This document shows positions 1-9,212 of a stretch of 64,000 nucleotides of DNA, in pieces. A program made the position numbers and the translations under genes. The stretch's first letter is position 1; each line of letters begins with the position of its first letter. This DNA comes from Linanthus parryae (Eukaryota > Streptophyta > Magnoliopsida > Ericales > Polemoniaceae): assembly GCA_023055425.1 (NCBI GenBank), contig JALGPY010000005.1, forward strand, positions 3,187,501 to 3,251,500, read 5' to 3'. The notes under the pieces were generated by a model. The model did no database searches. It worked only from the letters and a program-made list of their open reading frames with translations, and was not told where the DNA came from.

Positions 1-882
1 TTGAAGGATCTTGGTTCTTTGCAATATTTTCTGGGTTTTGAGATTTCCAGAAGTGACACTGGAATTTATCTGTGCCAAAGGAAATTTGCTGTTGATATTC
101 TTTATGAGAGTGGATATAGTGATTGTAAGGCAGCTTCTACTCCAATGGAGGTGAATTTGAAATTGCAAAAGTTCTCAAATGACTATCTCACTGATGCAGC
201 TGCCCTTAACTACAGAAGCATTATTGGAAAGTTGCTTTATATTTGCAGCTCAAGACCATACTTATGTTTTGCTGTAAACAAATTAAGTCAGTATGTGTCA
301 AAACCTTCAGCTGAGCACCTAAAAGCTTTACACCACATTTTGAGATATCTGAAAGGTTCTATAGGTCAAGGCTTGTGTTTCCCTGCTGCTAATGAAATTG
401 TCTTGAATGCTTATTCAGATGCTAATTGGGCTGGGTGCCTAGACACAAGAAGATCAACAACGGGTTATTTGGTCTATATTGGGGATTGTTTGGTTTCTTG
501 GAAATCAAAGAAACAAGCAGTTGTTTCTAGGAGTTCTGCAGAGGCAGAGTATAGAGGACTTGCAGCCACTACTTGTGAGGTACAATGGTTCTTGTTTCTT
601 CTCAAAGATTTGCATATTTCCCTCCCAAGATCTCCAGTTATATACTGTGATAGTAATTCAGCAATTTACATTGCTCAAAATCATGTTTTTCATGAAAGGA
701 CAAAACACATAGAATGTGATTGTCATTTGGTCAGGGATCTAGTTGATGCAGGAGTTCTGCAGCTGTTACATGTTCCTTCCTTTCATCAGCTAGCTGATCA
801 GCTTACTAAGCCATTATCTTCTCCAATCTTCAAGTTTCTTAAGTCCAAGTTGGGAGTGTTAGATATGTACACTCCAACTTGA
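1..882 (+). CDS. Copia retrotransposon Pol, C-terminal part (end of RT plus RNase H)
   Basis: This frame is open from the window edge to a stop at 880-882, so the 5' part lies outside the window and the first Met is not a real start. It matches the C-terminal end of plant Ty1/Copia polyproteins. The first 90 residues are the end of reverse transcriptase (LQYFLGFEI, then YRSIIGKLLYI). Residues about 130-280 are RNase H, with the acidic residues in AYSDANWAG, SAEAEYRGL and YCDSNSAI and the RTKHIE motif. It would degrade RNA in the RNA/DNA hybrid during reverse transcription. The stretch shows no break, so this part is well preserved. A polypurine tract and LTR start follow directly. Confidence 0.93.
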   Translation: MKDLGSLQYFLGFEISRSDTGIYLCQRKFAVDILYESGYSDCKAASTPMEVNLKLQKFSNDYLTDAAALNYRSIIGKLLYICSSRPYLCFAVNKLSQYVSKPSAEHLKALHHILRYLKGSIGQGLCFPAANEIVLNAYSDANWAGCLDTRRSTTGYLVYIGDCLVSWKSKKQAVVSRSSAEAEYRGLAATTCEVQWFLFLLKDLHISLPRSPVIYCDSNSAIYIAQNHVFHERTKHIECDCHLVRDLVDAGVLQLLHVPSFHQLADQLTKPLSSPIFKFLKSKLGVLDMYTPT

Positions 883-983
883 GGGGGCATATTATAAATG
901 GGGAGTTAATTGTATTTTCTGAAAGTAGTTTTACATAAGTGTAGGGTGGTTATTTGTCTTTTCTTCTTCTTTTGTTGTTCCAA
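879..983 (+). repeat. Copia polypurine tract and truncated 3' LTR
   Basis: A purine run TTGAGGGGGCA overlaps the stop codon of the Copia polyprotein and would prime plus-strand synthesis. The sequence after it is the start of the 3' LTR. Bases about 930-983 (ACATAAGTGTAGGGTGGTTA and following) match in reverse the Copia 5' LTR at 7,225-7,300, which shows that both belong to one family. The LTR stops abruptly near 983, where gag sequence in the opposite orientation begins. Confidence 0.8.
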
Positions 984-1070
984 AAGAAGATGAGACAAAA
1001 TTTGACAAGTACAGTCACTACAACCTCCACAAGAGCACATTGCCATAGACTTATGATGACTAAGCTCATC
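984..1070 (-). pseudogene. Copia gag, segment downstream of the Gypsy insertion
   Basis: On the minus strand this short stretch encodes a cysteine-rich gag segment (CSCGGCSDCTC) of the kind seen in plant Copia gag after the FRSLWDEL region. It continues the gag reading frame that breaks at 6,453 on the far side of the Gypsy element. Bases 1066-1070 are one copy of the Gypsy target-site duplication. The frame ends near 984, where an oppositely oriented Copia LTR fragment starts. Confidence 0.75.
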
Positions 1071-1466
1071 TGTTACCTTGCTGGTAACCTGGTACGCCTC
1101 TTCCAGACGCAGAGAGAAAATTCGACAGAAAAAAGAAAAAACAATTGGGTAAAATTTTCTTATTATTCAATGTTGAAAATTTACACCCTTTTTATACTGG
1201 TGGTTCGACCTAATCCTAATCCGAGTAAAGAACCACTTAGAAACCCCGGATTTATAAATAAAATACGCAATGACCCCTTAAGTTAATAAAGCATAAAATA
1301 AACAATAAATAAAATAAAGCGAAACTAATGTTTCAGCTTAGGCTGAACATAGTCCTGCAAATACGACGATGGTCCAACCTTCCTCCTAGGCCGCTCCGTC
1401 GTTCTGACCAACAAATCATCCTCCGAAGGGCTCGGCTCCACTGTAGCAGGTTCTGGTACTGTATTA
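1071..1466 (-). repeat. Gypsy 3' LTR
   Basis: This 396-bp copy pairs with 6128-6447. Its minus-strand 3' end is GGTAACA, next to the target duplication. Its 5' end lies just after the purine tract at 1467-1482. The stop codon of the polyprotein (1325-1327) lies 142 bases inside this LTR, so the last ~46 codons of Pol are LTR-encoded. Confidence 0.88.
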
Positions 1467-2655
1467 ACTCCCCCTCCCTCGAAAGACAGCTTGTCCTCAA
1501 GCTGTAGGTCAGGGTAAGCAATCTGAATCTCCGCAGCGGACTCCCCGGACGGGGAAGCGCCGTCCGACCAGGTCACCAACCATTGGCGTTGCGGAACACC
1601 GGCGACAAGGACTGTGCATTCACGGGAGGCTCCCATGGGTGTTTCTACCGGACGCCCCTTAAAGAACTGATGAGGTAGGGAGGCGACGGGAACTGTCGCG
1701 CTGTCAGGAATGAATGGTCGTAATAAGAAACGTGGAAGACATCATGAAGACGACAATCATCTGGTAACTGTAGGCGATACGCAACTGCACCGATCCGCTC
1801 AAGAACTGTAAAAGGACCGTAGTAGCGCCGGGCCAACTTGGACGACAAGGGACGAGCTAAAGATTTCTGTCGGTAAGGACGAAGGCGTAGCAGAACCATA
1901 TCACCAACCTGGAAAGACACATCACGGCGATGTTTATTCGCCTGAATACGCATCTGCTGCTGAGAACTAGTCAAATGCTGCTTGAGGTCCTTCAAAATCT
2001 CATGGCGCTCTAAAAGCAACTCGTAGACCTCTGGGGACTTCCCGTCTGCCAAAACAGTAGGGAATAAAGAAGGTGGATCTCGCCCATACAGAGCGCGATA
2101 TGGAGTCATCGGGATACCCTCGTGATACCCACAATTCATGGCCAATTCAGCCCTAGGAAGAAACGTAACCCACTTCTTTGGCTGCTCCGAAGTGAAAGCA
2201 CGCAAGTACTGTTCCGACTCGCAATTCATCACCTCTGTATGTCCATCAATCTGCGGGTGGTAGGCAGTGCTAAATTTAAGGGTGGTACCACTCAAGCGCA
2301 TTAATTCCGACCGGAAAGTACTCATGAAAATCGGATCACGGTCAGAGACAATGGATGCTGGAAACCCATGATGTTTAACTACCACATCCACAAATAGTCT
2401 AGCAACACGTGGAGCATCAAAATCAGGCAGAAGAGACCCAAAATGAACATACTTCGTAAGGAGATCTACCACAACCATAATTGCTGTGGAACCCTGAGAA
2501 GAAGGAAGTTCGGTGATAAAATCCATAGTTGCTTCAGCCCAAACCTTGTCTGGAATAGGGAGAGGTTGTAGCAAACCCCCAGGCTTCTGAGTAGAATATT
2601 TCGTTGTTTGAAAAATTAAACAAGAACCCACAAAACGACGAACATCAGCACGCAT
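1325..2655 (-). pseudogene. Gypsy integrase and chromodomain-like C-terminus
   Basis: The frame 2655-1645 is the integrase. The catalytic D-D-E residues are visible in MDFITELP, SDRDPIFMS and HPQIDGHTEVMN, followed by the GPFTVLERIG region of the C-terminal domain. The zinc-binding part upstream (2616-2690) is split by a frameshift. The tail 1636-1325 is in another frame and looks like a chromodomain (VLVAGVPQRQWLVTWSDGA), which in chromoviruses directs integration to particular chromatin. The PPT is translated as FEGGGV within this tail, and translation ends inside the LTR. The frame changes mean that no intact integrase can be made. Confidence 0.85.
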
Positions 2656-4599
2656 GTCAGGCCAGTAGAGACCGCGGATAAACGCCTATAGGTGCGGTCA
2701 ACACCAGGATGTCCGGCGGTAGGAGCACTGTGGAACTCCTGTAGAAGCAAGGACCGTACTGCGGATTCCTTACCCACACAAATCCGAGTATGAAAGTACA
2801 CAATTCCATCGACAAACTGGAAATGAGGGGGGGAAGTACCTGACTGGATAGCCGCAACAGGGGATTGTAAATCCGGCAAGGTCTGAGTCTCTTGCCGAAT
2901 GGTGTCCAAAAGAGCTGGTAACGGCCGCATGGCAGCTGTAACCCGAAGGGCGGCCTCATCGTCCCCATCACGCCGGGACAAGGCATCGGCAACACGATTA
3001 ACAGCCCCTGGTTTATACTCATTACGGAATTGGAAACCCATAAGTTTACGAATATAAAATTGCTGATTTGGGGTTTGAATCACCAGGGTGAGAAGCTCTT
3101 TGAGACTGCGCTGGTCACTACGAATGATGAACTCTCGACCAAGAAAATACTATCGCCATTTCTGGACGGCTTCCACCACTGCATAAAGCTCCTTATGATA
3201 AGCGGAAGCTGACAGTAAGCGGGGCCCCAACTTCTTACTAAAAAAGGCCAACGAATGTCCCCACTGAAGAAGGACGGCTCCCACCCCGCGATCGGACGCA
3301 TCAGTCTCTAACACAAAAGTCTACGTGAAATCAGGGAGACATAATACTGGGGCCGGAGTCATAGCTGTCTTTAAAGAAGTAAAGCTCTGAGCGGCAGCAG
3401 GTGTCCAATCTAACGAATCCTTCTTGAGAAGGTTAGTCAACGCGGAAGCGATGGTAGCATAATCCCTGATAAAGCGTCGATAATAACCTGTCAAACCCAA
3501 AAATCCGCGTAGCTGTCGGATCATGGTAGGGGTCGGCCACGCTAGCATGGCCTCAATCTTCTGAACATCGGCCTTTACATGACCCTCAGAAATCACATGG
3601 CCTAAATACTCCACGGTAGTCTTGCTGAAAGAACATTTTGACCATTTGACATAAAAGCAATGCTCAGCCAGAATTAAAAGAACCTGATTCAAATGCTGTG
3701 CGTGGAGCTCCAGGGTGGTGCTGTAGACGAGAGTGTCGTCGAAGAAGACAATAACAAACGACCGACGAAACGGACCAAAGATCCGGTTCATAGCAGCCTG
3801 AAACGTGGACGATGCGTTCGTCAAGCCAAATGGCATGACAAGGAACTCAAAATGGCCGTCATGTGTCCGGAAAGCTGTCTTCTCGATGTCCTCTGTGTGC
3901 ATACGAATCTGATGATACCCGGAGCGTAAATCCAACTTGGTAAAGTATCGAGCAACACCCAACTCATCAAAAATCTCATCCGTTGTGGGGATGGGAAAAT
4001 GATCAGGAACAGTGGCCGTGTTAAGGGCACGATAATCAACACAGAAACGGGAGGATCCATCCTTTTTGCGAACCAACAAGACCGGCGAAGAGAAAGCACT
4101 GTGGCTGGGTTGAATGACCCCCTGCTGAAGCATCTCTTGAACCTGCTTCTCAATATCTGCCTTTCTGAAAATAAGGGTATCTGTAAGGCCGAACATTAAC
4201 CGGTTGTGTGCCAGACTTCAGATGAATCCGTTGATCCCACTGACGGGCTGGTGGTAGACCAGAAGGAATGGAGAAGACGCCTTGATGGCGTGTAAGTACC
4301 TGCTGAACGAGCTGTGGTACATCAGAAGGAAAATCAAGAGACACAGCCGACGTGTCCTGCTCAGGGGGCACGGAAATAACTTCATAAAAATTGGCTTCAG
4401 GATTGCGTGAACACTGCACGGCCAAAGCATTATAGGAAATAGATCGTGGTCCATGGTCAACCCCTGTCAAAACGATCTGCTTGCCTTGCCACAAAAACTC
4501 CATCGTCAGATCACTGTAATCATGTGAAATCTTTCCTAATGTTTGTAACCACTGCACACCCAAGACTGTGTCGATATTGTGGACAGCCAAGACATACAA
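2616..4599 (-). pseudogene. Gypsy reverse transcriptase and RNase H (frameshifted)
   Basis: RT is recognisable from VRKKDGSSRFCVDYRALN through the catalytic FFDD box (IVFFDDTLVYS) to the connection region GFLGLTGYYRRFIRDYA. The first part (4599-4150) and the main RT frame (4196-3321) are offset by one base near 4,160. The RNase H region (3301-2616) is scattered over two frames and has a stop near 3,150. DALSRRDGDDEA marks its end. One extra base and later indels therefore separate domains that belong to one polyprotein. Confidence 0.85.
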
Positions 4600-4620
4600 A
4601 TCGACTTCAAACGTAGTACC

Positions 4621-6060
4621 CTAGAGAATCAATGGTGTCTTGGGGAAAAAATAAGTGCAACTTAACGACTCGCCGTTACCCACATAAACACGAAACGGAC
4701 TAACGGGATGTAACACAAGTGAAAGATGCTCTGCCATCGCGGGATGGATAAAATTATGGGTACTACCCCCATCAATGAGCACCTGAACGCAAACACCACC
4801 TATAGTTCCATTCAATTTAAGAGAACGGGGATAGGGTGTACCTGCCAACGTGTGAAGGTGTGAAAGATTATCCATAATGATGCCAGGATCATCGTCATCC
4901 AAGGTAACAGCCGGGACAATATCATCATCGTCATCCGTACAGAGCAGTAGAAATTTGGGCGGGTTACACTTACGTCCACGAAAATACTTCTCGTCGCAGT
5001 TAAAGCAGAGTCCCTGACGACGTCGCTCAACCTGTTCGGCTGGCGGTAAGCGACGAACAGGTGGGTCAGCGGACACTTTAGGCGCGGTAGCTAAGGTTGC
5101 AGGCGGTGGAAGCTGAGATGGCGTGGCACTGGAGGGTGCGCGGCTCGAAGACTGTGGCCACGAACGTCTAGGCACGTAAGCTTGGAGCAATTCCTATTGA
5201 CCTGCGGATATCTCCCGAGCCAAATCAAACAGTTCAGGTAGTGTACGGGGGTTACGTATCCCCGGTTCTTGTTGTAATGGCTTCTTTAAACCCGCTATAA
5301 ACAACGAAATCAGAATGCGATCTTTAACTCCCACGACTCGATGTAGTACCTTTTCGAACTCGGCCTGATAGGCCATCACAGTGGTAGTCTGTCGGGTATT
5401 AGATAGCACGCCTACGTAATCCTCGTAGTGACCGGGATCAAAGGGCAACTTAACCGCCCCCAAAAAATCCATCCATGTTGAAGTTGGGTTGTTGGATTGG
5501 TAGTAACGGAACCAATCCGAAGCGGGTTGATCGATCAAAATTCCTACCAATTCGAAGCGATCCTGATCCGTGGCGTGGTAGTAGTCAAAATACTTTTTTA
5601 TGCGAAAAATCCAACCAATTGGATCATCGCCGTTGAAACGGGGCGAGTCGACCCGCATTCGGGGAACCGGGTCTGTGGTACTCGTGGGAGAAGACCTGGA
5701 CGGCGGCCGCCGCCAATCGGCCAATTGCCCGCTCCTGGGACCGACGCTGGTTGTACCGAACCCAACGCTGATTGCACTGTTCAAAGTTGTCGGCGGTGTC
5801 TGCTGCACAGACGGGGGCCCTGACTCTCGGTTGAGTAATTGCCGCAGAGCATCGCGGATCTCTGCAACTTCCGTCGCGAGCTTCTTCTCTCGTTCCAAAG
5901 CCGCATCATCTCGCCGGCTTTCGCGTGTATACATCTCGACCTGTAGGTTGGTTATGGCCGCCACTGTGTCGGCTTGCGATAGGGCAGTGGGTTGGGCGGT
6001 GGAGCTGTGGGGGTTGGCGGTAGTGTCCTGTTGTTTGGAGGGCGGTGTGTTCTCCACCAT
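4621..6060 (-). pseudogene. Gypsy gag, zinc knuckle and protease
   Basis: Gag starts at 6060 (MVENTPPSKQQ). The capsid-type core lies around PRFNGDDPIGWIFRIKKYF. A TAG at 5194-5196 interrupts the frame, which continues in register to 4621. There follow a zinc knuckle CFNCDEKYFRGRKC, in which the expected His is Arg, and an aspartic protease core LIDGGSTHNFI. A second in-frame TAG at 4621-4623 separates this part from RT, and the frame again continues in register after it. Two point-mutation stops and the altered knuckle show decay after insertion. Confidence 0.87.
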
Positions 6061-6127
6061 GTTTCACGGTGGCAAGAGTCCGGAATCGTCGCGTGTGTCG
6101 TCCGACCAAAGCAGTGAAAGCACCAGT

Positions 6128-6447
6128 TGTTACCTTGCTGGTAACCTGGTACGCCTCTTCCAGGCGCAGAGAGAAAATTCGACAAAAAAAGAAAAAACAA
6201 TTGGGTAAAATTTTCTTATTATTCAATGTTGAAAATTTACACCCTTTTTATACTGGTGGTTTGACCTAATCCTAATCCGAGTAAAGAACCACTTAGAAAC
6301 CCCAGATTTATAAATAAAATACGCAATGACCCCTTAAGTTAACAAAGCATAAAACCAACCTTCCTCCTAGGCCGCTCAGTCGTTCTGACTAACAAATCAT
6401 CCTCCGAAGGGCTCGGCACCACTGTAGCAGGTTCTGGTCCCGTATCA
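6128..6447 (-). repeat. Gypsy 5' LTR (internally deleted)
   Basis: It is co-linear with 1071-1466 but lacks about 76 bases, the part that in the 3' LTR encodes the last residues of Pol and some AT-rich DNA. It starts TGATACG on minus, and the duplication GATGA precedes it. Differences between the two LTRs are few but real, so the insertion is not the newest in the window. Confidence 0.87.
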
Positions 6448-6452
6448 TCATC

Positions 6453-6930
6453 CCACAAGGATCTAAACTTTGTAAAATAAGATGTAACAGACATTGCATC
6501 ATGTTTCAAAGTAGAAATAGTTTTGCGTAATTGATAAATTCTAGGTATGTTCTTCTGAGAAAATTCAATTAGATCTCGCCAAATTTCAGCTGAAATCGCT
6601 CCATACACTACTGATGCAGCAATCTCTTATAAAACAGAATTGAGAATCCAAGAAATAACCATGCTATCACAGCGACGCCAAAGTGCAGAAAATGAACTAT
6701 TCACCAGCGGAATAGACAGAGTGCCATTAACAAAGTCAAGCTTATTCTTATCTTCTAGAGCCACATTGACCTAAACCAGGTTTAAAATTCTCACCAGTTA
6801 GAGGTTGTGAGACAAGAGTGATACCTGGATGATCAGAGTTAGTAAGAAAATATGGCGAGGAACTGTCAATCGTAGCTTGAGTAGATCCAGAACCGTTCGG
6901 CGACACCGAAACATCATCGGTAAGCGCCAT
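6453..6930 (-). pseudogene. Copia gag, N-terminal part
   Basis: The minus-strand frame from 6930 (MALTDDVSVSPNGSGSTQ) begins 77 bases after a methionine-tRNA-type primer site, as expected for Copia gag. A frame break lies near 6,750. The second part (6608-6453) holds the gag signature IPRIYQLRKTISTLKHDAMSV ending at FRSLWD, where the Gypsy element interrupts it. The gag continues at 1070-984. Confidence 0.82.
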
Positions 6931-7006
6931 CAGAGAACAAGAAGAAATCGGTCACAACAGCGGTCCAAAGATGAACGAAGAAATGCCACGACCAGACGCC
7001 TCACAA

Positions 7007-7310
7007 CCATGCTCTGACACCATAACATAGAAGCTCCATATGAGCCATAACTAGAGATCTGAACAAAGATGGAGGGAAATCAAATTTACTCCCTGAATTC
7101 AATTGAACAATTCGGAAGAGGAAAGTGGAAAGATAACTAGCCCTAAACTTCTCAGATCCACAACAACCAATCAGCTTGTGCCACTTCAGCAGAAGTGACA
7201 CTCAGAGTGCTGAGTAGGATAGAGAAGAACATGTATTATTACAAGGCAACAAAAGAAGAAGAAAAGACAAATAACCACCCTACACTTATGTGAAACTACT
7301 ATTATGTCCT
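7007..7310 (-). repeat. Copia primer-binding site and 5' LTR (partial)
   Basis: Minus-strand bases 7022-7007 read TGGTGTCAGAGCATGG, close to the TGGTATCAGAGC site complementary to initiator-methionine tRNA that plant Copia elements use. The sequence above it (7023 to about 7310) is the 5' LTR, and part of it matches the 3' LTR at 930-983 in reverse. The outer LTR boundary is not clear. Confidence 0.75.
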
Positions 7311-7426
7311 GCCATTTCCCTAATTGTGTAGTTTAATGTCCAATTTCCGAAGAAGAAACCAAAATACTTCAAAAACACCAAAATTCAGTAGCTTATAACA
7401 ATAATACTAAAATACAGAGATTCTAA

Positions 7427-7443
7427 AACCTCGTATTCCACAT

Positions 7444-7488
<45 letters not shown>

Positions 7489-7650
7489 GTAAAACGTCAT
7501 CTCGAACATGAGGTGTTAAGCATGCATGTTGGGCAGCCTGGGCATGCCTCAACTCTGACACAAGGTTGATCGGGCTGCACAACTTGCTTAAAACCTCATG
7601 TTCTAAATGAGGTTTCATGCCAGAAAATCTCATGTCGAACATGAGGTTTC
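7427..7650. repeat. Poly-T tract (40 T) flanked by four near-palindromic CTCATGTTCGACATGAGG-like units
   Basis: Bases 7447-7486 are 40 consecutive T. Around them are four copies of an imperfect palindrome (about 7427-7446, 7496-7518, 7589-7615, 7624-7650) close to AACCTCATGTTCGACATGAG. No coding function is visible. It may be the end of an old retroposed or foldback sequence. Confidence 0.6.
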
Positions 7651-8799
7651 AAAATCTCCCTATTTTGGTAACTTTGCTTAAACGTTCAGATTTTGGTATT
7701 TTGGGGATCAAAGTTCCGTATTTTTCTCTAGAATTTTCGAATGCATTATTAGATAAATTACCCTATTGTATTACTAGTGATGGATCTAAACACAATTGCT
7801 CGTAACTGATTGATGTGTGTATTTTTTTAGTAATACTAGTAAAGGGCACCTGCTTTGCACGTGAATTGTAATTTTGAATTAACGAATATAAAAATTACTT
7901 AAACTGCAATCTGCATTTTCATGACAAATTATATGAAACCGTCCAACTTGCTCTGAAGATGACAATAAACAACCGTCTTACTCAGATGCAATCAAAGAGG
8001 TGGTCAAATAAAGAAAGGTAGAAAAGAGACCATGGGTGAGTTTGGTATGACTTATAACAAAAGCATCAGAGCACCAGTCGAATAAATTAGCAAATCGATT
8101 ATATGCATATGCAAAGCTTAATCAAGTACCACCAAGCTATTAACAAAAAAATACGAATAACAACTTGAAGAATTTTCACAAACTCGAAGCAACTGATTTA
8201 ATGGAGCAATCTACCCACACAGGTCTACTCGTGTGCACCACAAGTAATCCATTACGTCTGAAACAACTGTGAAATTAGTATTGCAACACAGTTAATTCAT
8301 ATTACAAACATGTTCATGACATAAACTCAATATCTTATATCCATAGCGTGGCAGTTTATAGCCACCGAAAGAGACATACCGGTACACAAAAAAAAATTAA
8401 GCAACTTTTAGTAGCAATACTGTCAAAGAACGAAGCGAACAACTGACATTTACCTTCTTTTGTTAGCATCTTTATGCCGTCGTTTCCGTACTGAATACTG
8501 TCAAAGAACAAAATCCTACGTATGTAAGGGTAGTGTACTGAAGAAATCACCCAAGCATAAAACTAACCAAGAAACACGTGGACTGTGCATTAAGCTTGCT
8601 GCAACAACAAAATCTGAAACCCAAAATAAATCTTAAATGGAATAAAACAGGGTAAAAAGCACCGGCAAATCCACAGTTTCATGGTATACTGGAGTTTTGC
8701 TTAAAATGAATGCTGGTTTGTAATAATCCACGTGATGGTTTTGCCCTGTTAATGCAGTTTTACTTAGCTAGCATCGTGCCTGCATTTGGTGAATTGTAC
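7651..8799. other. Intergenic DNA, no gene seen
   Basis: The stretch is AT-rich and shows no frame with recognisable protein similarity and no RNA gene that I can identify. It is the left flank of the 14-kb MULE. The target duplication copy at 8800-8808 ends it. Confidence 0.5.
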
Positions 8800-8850
8800 T
8801 TTACTTAGGGGGCGGTCTACAGTGCGTCCGCCAATAGGGCGGACGTCAGC
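8800..8850 (+). repeat. MULE left end: TSD copy and terminal inverted repeat
   Basis: TSD TTTACTTAG occupies 8800-8808 and the element starts at 8809. The 11-mer CAGTGCGTCCG is shared with the right end at the same distance from the terminus. A small hairpin GTCCGCC-aatag-GGCGGAC overlaps it. Beyond the first 22 bases the two termini have diverged. Confidence 0.82.
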
Positions 8851-9212
8851 TGTTTTGTTTTCTTTTGCGGGCCCCGTCGCTACGAGACAAAAAAATTACC
8901 AGGTACAGCCGGTCACAAGGGACCGTAGATAAAATTGTTAGTATCATAGATAGCAATAGAAAACAATTGTAAACGTTCTGCTGCAGAAATTTCCCAGAAA
9001 GATAAAAGCACGAGATCTAAAGATAACGAGTAGCATAAACTAGATAACAAAAGCCTACAAAGTAGATAACATCCGTTCTCATTGATGGATCTTCACGAGT
9101 AATTCCATCTTAAAACCAGCAAACATAAGTTCTAATTGCCTTTCCATGACATATTTGTTGATTGAGACCAATAGAAGTCCCCTTTGTCATCAAATTCAAC
9201 TAATATCTCTCG

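Larger units (their letters stand above)
1071..6447 (-). mobile_element. Chromodomain-type Ty3/Gypsy LTR retrotransposon inserted in Copia gag
   Basis: The element reads right to left: 5' LTR 6447-6128, gag, protease, RT, RNase H, integrase, chromodomain-like tail, 3' LTR 1466-1071. It is flanked by a perfect 5-bp duplication, TCATC on plus (GATGA on minus), at 6448-6452 and 1066-1070, which lies inside a Copia gag codon run. A candidate primer-binding site (ACTGGTGCTTTCACTG on minus) directly follows the 5' LTR. The polypurine tract is at 1467-1482. The coding region carries at least two in-frame stops and several frameshifts, so this copy is not autonomous. The chromodomain-like tail places it among plant chromoviruses (Tekay/Del type is my inference). 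Confidence 0.92.
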
